Positions 11,001 to 23,000 of a DNA stretch of 64,000 nt are shown here, piece after piece. Positions within the stretch are counted from its first letter, which is position 1. The number at the start of each line of letters is the position of its first letter. Position numbers and translations under genes: made by a program. The notes beneath the pieces were generated by a model. The model searched no databases and was not told the DNA's origin. It was given only the letters and a program-made list of their open reading frames with translations. The DNA is from Galaxea fascicularis (taxonomy: Eukaryota; Cnidaria; Anthozoa; Scleractinia; Euphylliidae): contig OX419345.1 of the NCBI GenBank assembly GCA_948470475.1, positions 20,920,859-20,984,858 on the forward strand, in the 5' to 3' direction.

Positions 11001-14000
11001 ATGAGAATGATCAAAGAAGAGGAGTGATCAACCCAAGAATGTTAAAAATTCCTGAATTAATATGAGTATAATTTTGAAAAACTGCCTGCTGAAAAATGGA
11101 GCCATGATAACCTGAAATCACATGCACAAAAGCATAGGTTAAGGTTGCAAACTTTGCTGCTTTTTATCATACATAAGAAAAATATTATGTTGATGGTCTA
11201 TTCTGAGAGATTTAACCTACTTCCTACCTCCTCCTGGTGGGAATAGAGCACAAAAATTAATATGTGATGAAATGGTGCTTTACATTTCACAGAAAGCCAT
11301 GTCCAACAAAAATTACACAACAGTAGTACGCAGTGAGTACTTACAATGTATGGCAGCTGCATTTCAAGGTATTTGCATTATTTATCTTCTGACCTGCCAA
11401 GTATGAATGTAATAACCCTACCAAAGTTTTTCTTTTAGTGTTTTTATCCACATACTCAACAGTAAGAACCTTGCAGAGCATATTGAACAGTGCCACAGGA
11501 AATCATGCAGGACTCTTTTCTGGCACCTCCGGTCACCCCCGGTGACTTACTTTCACCTTTGGGCAACCAAGAAATATTAGATTTTGCACCGAATTTATAT
11601 GCTGGGTACCTGAATTTCAAGGGTTTGGATATTTTCAGCACCCAACTGCTTTTCTTAGAGCTCAGCCTTGTCATAAGTATTGCATTCAACCAGGTACAAA
11701 CAACATTATTTTTACTTAATTCTGAATGCTGCAGGCAACACACTTCTCCAAGGAATGGATATCTTACCACAGCTGTTACAAGTAAGATTTATTTTGAGTC
11801 TGTTTTTATAACTTTGTCCTGGACACTTGCCCTTAAACATTGATAAATAATGTTTTGAATTTTATAGACTGTTGAGAAAGCCAGTAGCCAGCCAAACCAG
11901 GTAGCCATTGTTACAGAAGGACTTCTGGCAGCTTCCATTCTTGTCAGACTGTCTCTTGCTGACTTACAAGCAGGTAAGGTCATCCTTAATTTTGTTCATT
12001 ACGATTTCATGTATATGTTGTGCCAGATTTTTATCATTTCTTGTTGGCTTTATCTCATTCACCCTTGATTAGGACTATATTTCAATATTATTGATGTCTT
12101 TTTTCTTCCAGAGTCAAAGCTTGGTTCGTTTTGGACAACATTCTTTGATACCAAGAAGCAGTTGTTTGTTTCTGAGAAATATCTGAACTCTGCTTCAGAG
12201 GAAGGTATGTGCTTCATGTGCCTGGAAATAATTTGCTACTGTAGAATGTTGGAATTGAGTAAAAATAATTGTTTTTTTTTTGTATTGATAGCTCTTCTTT
12301 CATTGGTGTCTGTCATTGAGAGACTTGTCATCAGTCATGGACAAAGATTTAATAAATCCAACAGCCAGTAAGTTTTAGCGTTCAACTTGTTATGACACAG
12401 AGACATTTTTATATCACCCCATGTAATGAATGTATTCAATGATTCCATGTTAAAACTGACAAATCATTAATTCTTTGTTTATCAGCCCGTGGTACAGAGC
12501 GTTAGTGTTTCTTCTAACCAACTCTGGCTGGAAGATAAGGCAAAGTGCACAGTCCTGCGTTCAGCACTTGTTTACCAACTCAGGGGAGAGTGGTGTCGAT
12601 CTTCAGTCTTCATTGCTAGCCGAGTTTTCAAAGCTTCTGACAACACAGAAGGTGAGTGACTCAGTTTCAAGCATACTTGAACCCCTGTTCTTTTAACTTT
12701 CATTTTTTCGACCAATAGAGGTTTTCTGCAGTAAGCAAGCAACAGAAGTGGATTACCTTTCAGTTTTGAAATATCTTTGGGACAATAATTTTATGCCTCA
12801 GTTCTAGGCACCATTGGTTTAAGAAGCCTTGTATCTTTCAGCATCCTGTCCGTGACAGTTCCACCCCGGTGGTGAATGGAAATGTACCACAGTCCGGTTC
12901 AACTGATATAAGCCACAGAATTTTGGCATCGGCTCTCCATTGCTTAATCCTGTCCCTCGTGAAGACTAATCCTGAACTTTCTGCGGACTCAAAAGACAAA
13001 ATTGCACTGCAAGTCCTCTCAGATGCCCACCATCCAGCTATTTGTAAGTTTACTTTCCCTTCCCTGCTGGCAGAGGTCTCTCACGGCGAGAAATAAAAGA
13101 GAGGAGAGAACCAAGTCTCTCGCCTCTTGTATATTTCCCGTCGTGAGAGACATCTACTATCATGACGATTTCTGAAAACTTGAGCATGACATAACGACAA
13201 TGCACATCCATCTCTGGTTATTTGGCAAACACTTTTTTACAACATTTTCTCTCCTTTTCACAAATTTCAGACAGTTAATTAATTAATTAAACTTTTTAAC
13301 CAGAGAACGTCTTTTTAACTTTACAATCATGCCCCCTGGTTACTCATCGATTTTTAAAGTTGATTAATTGTTCCAAACGATCCATAAAATCTTTGTGAAA
13401 GGGGTTAGATGTGCAGTAATTCCGAGGAGGAGCTCTTGATCATACATGTAGTCAAGGTTACCATTTTCATTAAAATCGTCAGGTTCAAGGTTAAGAAAAA
13501 TGACAAGGTCTTATGCGTTGAGCCCCTTCTCTGAAATAAGTCCCACCTGTATTATCCCCTTCTTTAAAGACCCTAGAACATTATCTTTGAGGTTATTTTT
13601 TCAATTTCTTTTGTCGTAGTTTCCAGTAAAGACAAGTTATGGATTAGGATCATGCACAGCATGGAAGTTGAGATGGACAGTTTTGTAGATCGACACGTGG
13701 ACCGTATCATGGACTTAATAGTCTCAGGCAACACAATTCAGGAGGTAAGGATGGTAAAGAAACAAAATGTTATGGGCGTTTTTATTGTTATCACCATTTG
13801 GAGATAAATCATCTATCAATGCCTTTGTTTTAGACGTCACAGAATGTCCTTCGAACCATGGCTGAACTTGCTCCCAATGTCATTTTTCCAAGAGTTGTGA
13901 AGCACAGTAAAATGAGCTTAAACAAACCAGCTTTTTGTACGGTAACCGAGGAAGAGTTTGCTATCATGAATACTTCAGAGGACGAGATCTATAATACAAG

Positions 14001-17000
14001 TGTCCTGGAAAGGTGGGTGTGGCGATTGATGAGTTAAATAAAAACAACTAACGTGTGATTTGAACGCATTAATTTTGTTTTCTCCTTCACAGTGTAAAAT
14101 CAACAGAAGCAGCAAAACGTCAAAATATGAAGAAAGAATCTAAGGCGTACTCCTATGAGGAACAAATCTGGGAAATGGAACTACGTGAGGTGCGTTATCA
14201 GCCTTCAAAATATTTAGTCAACGGTACAAATGTCTGAGTGGAGTGGTCTGTTTAAGGTGACATTGACTGACGTTTCGACAACCTGAGCGGAAGTCATCAT
14301 CAGAGTGAAATGATTTGTGTAACGCCGGTCAGTATGTGGTGTAAATACTCTGGTCGTTGATGTGATTGGTCAACAAAGTCGTGATGTTATTGGTCGATTG
14401 TCAGTTAAGCCCAGTTGTCATTGGCTATGAAGACTGTGATTAGTACAAATGCTGTTGAATACAAATCCAGCTTCAGAGGAAATTTAAAAAATTATCATGG
14501 CTGAAGACTTGAAATTGTAGCCTGTTGTAATGAGATATTTATGCAAACAATGATCTTGAAAATTACAGTCGCTTAAAAAGAAGAAGAAAGCCGAAGGAAA
14601 GCTATCAGAGAAAGACGAAATGAGCCAAAAGGAAAAGGAAATCTTTGAAGCTCAATTGATGAAGGAAGCAGAAATCCGGGACAGGTTAAAAGAGGTTTGT
14701 TAATGGTTTTGAACAGGTGTTTAAACAGTAGTGATTGTGGAAGATGTATAGTTTGTTTATCTCCTAGCATACAAGATTTTGGTGGCTAAAATACGCGTTA
14801 ATAGGAAATGTCAGAAGAATTCGTTCAGAGCGCTTTTGTTTTTAATAGTTAACTCTTTAACACCTTGCAAGTAAGGGTTTCTATCTTGGGGAGGGGTGGG
14901 TAAGTGAGATTGTTTATTTGGAAGCTTTTGCTAATTACTATTTTTTATGATTTCCTTCATAGCTTCACTGCGAGGCTGCCAAAGTGGCATCGTTACTGGA
15001 GGTCGCTATAACAACAAACCCTAAGGCCATTCGTCTACATATCCCCGCTCTCTTACCCACCCTGCTGCCCTTGCTGCAGTCCCCCCTGACTGCCCCTGTG
15101 GTCATACCTGTGGTTTTGAAGCTTGGCAATAGTGCACTGGAAGACGAACATAAATCGCTTTGTAAGTGATTTATTATCACGTCTGGAATATTCCATGTCT
15201 TCATTTGTGGAATAAGCGTTACCAGGTTGTCGTTACGTTTAAGAGCAGCAGGTTACTCAACCAAAAGGTTTCTGTCTTTGTTTCTAATAAGGGTTGTCTT
15301 TTTGTTAACAGCTGATGTGGTCGGATATGTGACTTTACGACTCCTCAAACCCATGAGCCGCATCACCCAGGCCTGGTGTGAGGAGAACCTCTTATCAGCC
15401 ACCAAACGTCTCCTGTCCATTCTCCACTCCCTTACGGTACCCCCCAGTGTTTTGGAAGCTGCTGCCTCAGACTCATTTTCTCAGCTCCTTTCTGCGCCTG
15501 CATTTGCCTTCTGCTTCCCACTGCTGAGGTGCATATTGAGGGAGGGAGGGAAGGCTGTTGGTGGAGATGAAGACCTCAGGCACCACGCTCTACAGGTTGT
15601 GGCTGAACATTGTAAACTACGAGCCAGTTATGATAATACTGATGAGGAGGGAGAATACGAGGATGACAATAATGAGGTGAGTGAAATTCGAGATAAGTAA
15701 TCACAAAGCAGATGGTGAAACTGTTAGCAGTACTGCTGCTCTCTGAAACGGGAGGAAAAAAATCCGAAACGGGAAGCGCTCCAGCCTCGCACTGTGTTTG
15801 ACGAACCCAGAAAAGGACTGGTAACAGCATGATACACAGCAGACTCCAGCTACCTTGAACAAAAACTAGATTGAGTCTTGTTATTTTTAACAGAAATGGA
15901 AAAGAGTTTCCACGCCCGACATAGCGAGAGACTTTAGGCCTGTTTACAATAGTTTAGCACTGACTATTTCGAACTCTTTATGTCTAGAACTATTCACATA
16001 AATCCAAAGTTGTTTGGCGTGCCTTAACAAACTCTGTAAGGTCTTGTTGAGCCAGGTTTATATCATTTCATTGTTTTTCTCTTTCAGAGTGACCCTGCTT
16101 TGTTGCCAAGACAAGAGATGTTTTCGCTATTGACTGAAATCATTTCGACAAGTCCAGATACAATCAAGGGCTCCAGATTACAGGTGACTCTCAGCAATTA
16201 GTAGACTTCCACTGTGTTCCGTTGCACATGCGCAGCACTGATCGTCTCAGTGATCAACGACTGATGCTGGTAGAGCTAAAGTTATCTTGCAATTTTGTCA
16301 GGTTAAGAGAAGAAAAAGTGAGTGCCTAAAACTCGCCATTGAGATTCAACGAAAATGTAGTTTATTTTTTTAATTACTTTTTTATATTCTTTTTGTAAGA
16401 GGCTCATTTATACCGGCCATTTTTAATACCTCCAAGCTGTTTCGAGAAGCGAGCAGGATGGTTGTCTTGTATTCAACAGTGTTTCTTAACAGTTGCATTG
16501 TTTGTACTGCTCTCTCATTTTCTCATCTCGTAAATAACTTCCTCTTGTCTTAATCTCTTCTTAGCAACTTGCCTCTCTCAGCCTGGTTGAGCTGTGCAAA
16601 GCTTCCAGTGGCGATGTGGGTTGTGCCACAGCATCACCAGCCGAGATCTCCGTCCTCTTACACTCGCTGGAGTCCCCTGCCTCGTCTCTGAGATTCGCCA
16701 CCTTGCAAGGCCTTCTGGTCTTAGCAGAAGTCCTATCCAAAAGGGATCATGGGACTGCACAGACTGCCCAACTTATTAAACGTTTGTGGGTAGCCAAGTT
16801 TGACGTGGATGAGGAGAATGCCAAAGTGGGAGAAAAGTATGAAGGGATTTGTGAGATATTGGCGTTTTGACAAGAGAGTAAATTGAACTGATTCCTGAAA
16901 TTTCATCAGGTTATGGCAGGAGGTGGGCTTCAGTGTCCCTGAGCCACTGTGCAGTGCACTTTTGGAGGATGTAGTACATGACGTGGAAGTTATCAGGAAA

Positions 17001-20000
17001 GCCGCTGCCCCAGCATTGGCTGCTGCGGTCACAGAACACCCGGATGTTGCTTCAGCCATTCTGCAGCAGCTGGTGGACCTGTATGACGTCAAACTTAAGG
17101 TATGCTGTCGTGATTTTGAACTAACCACTGTGAAGATAGCGACCAAATGAAAGTGGTTTTCCAGCGTTTCAAAGACGTAGCCGTAAATATTCATCTTACC
17201 AAGTTTCACAACTTGTAACTAGTGTGAAGGACGGGGAATAGCTGCAGATGAGTGTATCTTCTTTTTAATCATGAGCCATCAATGAAGGTCCGTAGAAGGA
17301 TGACCAAATTTCGACGGTTGTGCGGTTTTAGTTGTGGATCGAAAATACTTCTTGAACAACAACTACAGATCTTTTGATTGCAGATTCCTCCGCCGGTGGT
17401 AGACAGTCTGGGGCGAGTAGTGCCCAGTGACAAAATGGACCCCTCAGACGCGCGGTGTGGGATAGCTTTGGCGCTTGGGGAACTGTCACCCAAGCTATCC
17501 GAGGAGGAGGTAAACTTAAGTTAGTAGAAAATTTTTCATGAACCTGGGTTTGGGTTAGTGATTATTGGTGCCAGTTACCAAACAGTGGTGCACACCAGTA
17601 TTTAAAATTTATTCATAGCAAATTCACCATATTCTTGGAACAGAACTGCTTTTAGATGCGTACTTTATATTCGACGAAGAAACAAGATATGTGGAGAATT
17701 TGTAGCTATTGCTCCTTACATTTTGCATTTTCTATTAACCCGAATGAATCACGTAATTTCTAATTCCTGTCTTATTCAAGACATAAGTATACCACTGTGT
17801 GGATCGAACCCTTTTGAGGGAGATCTGTCGATGGGGCACAGGTTAGAAACACGTTTCGTTTCTTTGTTTCAATAGGTTCCGCCATTGTTTGTATTTTTCG
17901 TGCCCACTGGGCTGGGAGATCATAACCTAGAGGTCAGGAAACACATGTTAAATGCTGCATTGAAGGCTGTGAATGACCACGGAAAGGTTTGTTTTGCGGT
18001 TTACCGAGTTCCATGAAGTGTGTTTTTATTGTCTTCTTGGATCAGTGCCAGTATCTGAGACACACCTACCCCTCCCCTAACCCAACAAGTTATAATAAGT
18101 TAATAAGTTAGTGTTAATGTTGAGTTAGGGGAGGGGTAGGTAAGCAGTTTCCCGGATACTGAGATTGATCCGTTTAGTGAACATTCAGAGTGTTGCTTTT
18201 TCGCTCAAATATCTTTGCTTTCTAGAATCGGTTTGGATCATGTATCACATTTTAATTGCGTTGGTCACTCTATCTTCCAGGCCAACATATCACTTTTGTT
18301 ACCAGTCTTCGAGCAGTTCTTAGACATGGCGCCCGACACTTCTGCGCATGACACAATCCGCCAATCAGTCATTATTCTGATGGGCTGTTTGGCGCGTCAT
18401 TTGGACAAAGATGACCCCAAGGTAAGCACTTTTTGTTTTCCCTGATAGTGTTTCTCGTATTTTGTTTAGCTTGATATCTTGATACACTTTGATTTAAAAA
18501 CTTTTTTCACAGGTCAGGCCTATTGTTGGGAAGCTCGTGAACGCTCTATCAACGCCATCACAGCAAGTAAGACAAATTCTTCCTTACAGGTTTCTTATTG
18601 TCGGAGATAGTTTCCTCATAAGAAAAGGTGATGACACCAGAGAGTCACACGTGAGGTGTTACTGGCAAAGCTTCTTTTGGAGATACAGAGCTGACATACT
18701 ATAGGTTCTCCCGTGCTTTTCTTAGGAACTGCAGAGAGAGCGAAACACGCGGGTGCGCGCGCGAAAATTGCTTCTCGAAACGAGACAATTTTCTCGCGGG
18801 CTTTCGTGTTTCCGGCGCCTGCTTTGTTTTCCCTAAGAAAAAATATGGAACAACTGGTGGTATAAATTTCACAAAAAATAAAGGCAGCAAACCAAGAAAA
18901 TACTCAGAATCTATTTGCTTCTCCAGGTTCAAGAAGCTGTAGCGAACTGCCTTCCGCCACTAGTCCCTGCAATCAAAACAGAAGCACCAGAAATGGTGAA
19001 GAATCTGCTGAACCAGGTACAGAGATTAAAATGTCTTACTACAAATGTGGTGTGTCATTACAGTTGTCAACTTACAAGTTAAGTCACAACTGCGTTTGTC
19101 CATCACATGTTTGATCCCCCATCTCCACTTCAAATGCATGTTTTATGTCGCATTGTTGAACCCGTGCATTATGAAGGCCCATACCCGTGTGTCCTTTATT
19201 GATCTTTTTATCGGTCATCTATATACCGATACTTCCTTTATCCCAGATTATCATGCACGCAGACGCCTCATATTTTATTGTAAGATTTATGGGAAGAATG
19301 TGATCAGGTAAAAATGTCTTATGGCAGATCGGATCCACTTGATCTTCACCACCACCATGGCCCCTGATGATAAATCACTATGTCCGAGCGGTTCTTTTAT
19401 TTATCTAACTGCATTTTTTAAAATAAAAGGCACCTTCAGATTTGAGTACGAGTACGACTTTTCATTTGTTTTTTTCGCGTGCTTTAGATGATCACTAGTG
19501 ATATCAATCTTGTTTCTACAATCTCTTGATCTACTGGTGAGCAACATGGAAGGGTGAGGGATCAGGGGAGGTGACTGGTTTGAAACTAGAAATTCGCTAC
19601 TCGATCTTGTACTCGAACTCAAATCTAAAGATCCCTAATTTATCTTCCACAGCTTCTCGAATCCACGGTTTATGGCGAGAGGAAAGGTGCCGCATATGGC
19701 CTCGCCGGACTGGTGAAGGGTTTGGGGATCTTGTACCTCAAACAGCTGAATATCATGTCCACCCTCCAGGAGGCCATACAGGATAAAAAGAACTACCGCC
19801 ACAGAGAGGGAGCCCTGTTTGCTTATGAAATGCTCTGCTCCATGCTGGGTCGCCTGTTCGAGCCTTATGTTGTGCACGTGCTGCCCAACTTACTGCTCTG
19901 CTTTGGCGATGGAAACCAATATGTTAGAGAGGTAAGGAGGTATATATATCTACAAGGATAGCAAGTCCACTGTGACTACAATTGGTATAAATTTTGCCGA

Positions 20001-23000
20001 CAAATTTCCAATGTGCAGCACTGATATTTAAGATAGACATTCGGGCTTTCAATAAGATTTGTAACAGGTGTATTCCCCTGTGATAGAAGGGGGCTGGCAA
20101 TCGGAGCGGGGATATTTTGAATATTTGTTGACCAACATGGTGAAGTAGCCTGTGACTCGATCATTCACACCCGCTTGAGCTCCGTTGGTAGCAGGCTTCT
20201 ATTGAAAGCTCTAGAAATTGGTATTTGAGAAACAAAGGTTTAAACATTTAATGGAGATAAATGTGTGTGAGGATGTTAGAGATAAGGCGGGCGCACACCT
20301 CAAATTTCCTCAAAATTCACTGCCAAGAACGATGGCATCAGAGGGCCGGGTTCATTCTTTATACTTCCAAGAGCACGAGTAAACCAATGACAATTTGCCT
20401 CGGTTTGATTGTTTACAGGCCACTGATGACACTGCACGTGCTGTGATGAAGAATCTCAGTGCTCATGGAGTCAAACTGGTTTTACCTTCATTGTTGGCCG
20501 CGCTAGAAGAGGATTCCTGGAGGACCAAGACTGGTGCGAAGCAGAATAATCCTGTATTAGAGCGGTTTTCAATGGAGTGTCGAAAGTAAATTGCGTTTTC
20601 TTTGGATTTGCATTGTTTCTCGCTTTGGTTGGCCATAAAAGTCGCGCCACTTTTTCAACCAATGAAAACCAAAACCGATCGTGCACGCGCGTATTTTCCC
20701 GCGCTTTTCACCCGTTTACGTGTAATTGCATCAAATTCTGATTGGTTCATTGCCCTATACGTCTCTTGTGATTGGTCAGAGTAATTACTTTGGTTTTGGT
20801 TACGTCACTCAATTGAAAACCGTTCTAATATCATGGTCAGTATTCCTTCAATGTGTGTTTCACAGGTTCATTTTACGGTGTTTTGCGATGTGTTTTCAGG
20901 GAGCGTGGAGCTACTTGGTGCCATGGCATTCTGTGCTCCAAAGCAGTTATCTTCCTGTCTTCCCAGTATCGTTCCTCGCTTGTGTGATGTTCTCACAGAC
21001 TCGCACATGAAGGTGCAAAAAGCTGGTGCCCAGGCCCTCAAGCAGATTGGCTCTGTCATCAGGAACCCAGAGATTCTAGGTAAACCGGAACACGGGAATT
21101 TGGCTTTTAAATCCTTATGCATCACTTTGTATTCAACCTAAGGTGTATCACACGTGGTATTGAGATAGGCACAACGTTACTTTCTTGTCTTCATTTTTAG
21201 CCATTTCGTCTGTCCTCCTTGAAGCGCTGATGGATCCCTCCACCAAGACAGCTCCATGCTTACAAGTTCTGCTCCAGACTTCTTTTGTTCACTTTATTGA
21301 CGCTCCATCCCTCGCGCTAATAATGCCCGTCTTGCAACGAGCGCTTAGCGAGCGTTCAACGGAAACCAAGAAAATGGCGTCACAGATTATTGGCAACATG
21401 TACTCCTTGACTGACAAAAAGGTAAAAACGGTCGGAAGTTGCTACTCCGCCGACTTACGGATGTGAAAAAATTTGTGTAAATTTAAGCAAGACAGGTTTA
21501 TTCCTTGTTTATTCTTGATTTCAGGATCTTGCTCCATATCTTGGATCAGTAGTACCAGGATTACAACAGGCTCTACTGGACCCTGTGCCAGAGGTAGAAC
21601 GACAAATTTCTGTCTCGTTTGGTTATTTATTTGTTTGGTTTGCTTAATCTCGGTGGATTCGTTCCAGGTGCGTGCAGTTTCTTCCCGAGCCCTCGGTGCC
21701 TTGGTCCGCGGTATGGGTGAGGAGAGTTTTGAGGATCTGTTGCCATGGTTAATGGAAACACTGACGTCAGAAAACAGCAGCGTGGATCGATCAGGCGCTG
21801 CTCAAGGTAACCTCACAATTGACTGCAAGGGAAATGTTGGCAGCATAACCAATCTCGTCAGTTATTCAGGGCATTTCAAGCTTTGGGTTGTAGATCCTTG
21901 TGGGAGTTTAAAACGAGAAATATTTCGGATTCGCGTAATCTTAACCCTTTTACTCCCAAGATCAGATTATTAATTCTCCTTATCAGCTGCTATACAGTTC
22001 CTTGTATTAGCTAAGAGAATTTGGGGTTATATCAAGGTAATACCCTCTTGTCTATTTTCATCACCTGTCTGCTGGACCATAGTTAATCTAGGGACTGGTT
22101 ATGAAACCCTGTAAATTTCAAATGCAAGAACAGTGTAGTCACAATAGACGTTGAATCGACCGTGACAGTGCACAATCTTTTGTTTTCGGTTCGCAAGTTA
22201 GTTGTGAATAAATTAATCGAAACTTTTGATTGGTTATCCTGCCGAAAAAGGTGTGTTTTTGTCGGGTTTTGTGCATGGTCAAGCCCAAAAAAGCTAACAA
22301 AAACATGAAACAAAGAAACTTGTCGAGTTTCATAGCCATCTACATATATTAACTATGGCTGGACAATGAGAAGTTACATGCTAATCAGTTTTGGGAGTTA
22401 AAGGGGAACATATTGGTAGAAATGTAAACAATATGCATACATTTTTACCAAAGTGTTTTGCCATCTCAGGTGCTTTTCCAGTAAATTTGAATTTTCGTCT
22501 TTGCCAAGAGAGTCGCTGGATCGGTTAACACCATGAGAATTATTTTAACTCTCCGGTTCGTGTTTGAAACATTTGACCCACAGGTCTGGGCGAGGTTCTG
22601 TGTGCCCTGGGCACTAGCAAGCTAGAGACCCTGATACCGGAAGTGATTTCCACCACAGAGCGCACTGAGCTTGCGCCGCACGTCAGAGAAGGATACCTCA
22701 TGTTGTACATCTACCTTCCGTCTACATTTAAAGATGACTTCATTCCATGGGTTGGACCAGTTATACCCTCAATACTGAAGGTAACATAACGTTATTTGAT
22801 GTTAGGCGGGCTACAAAGCCATTAGTTTTCGATTTGTCCTAAAGCTTGTTTCTTCCATGATGTTAGGTCCTCAAATACGAGACCTTACTACATCGAAAAC
22901 AAGTTGTTAGTATGTTGTCGAGGAAAATACTGAAGTTGGCAACTAAAACGGCCCAGTTAATTCTTTTCTCGCGCCCTAAAGTTAATATGAATTGTTTCTG

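Noticed and set aside
11439..11475. Possible extra GCN1 exon after a TTTTAG acceptor
   Set aside because: It has no matching conserved sequence, and including it breaks the phase into exon 17.
11490..11843. 117-codon plus-strand open frame
   Set aside because: It runs across GCN1 intron 16, exon 17 and intron 17 in the wrong frame. Exon 16 joins to 11735 in phase and yields the conserved [15 protein letters not shown] sequence.
16733..17209. 158-codon minus-strand frame
   Set aside because: Antisense shadow of GCN1 exons 30 and 31, with no splice signals or family resemblance.
21473..21973. 166-codon plus-strand open frame
   Set aside because: It covers GCN1 exons 41 and 42 and intron sequence. 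Only its exon 42 portion is in the GCN1 frame; the rest is read-through.
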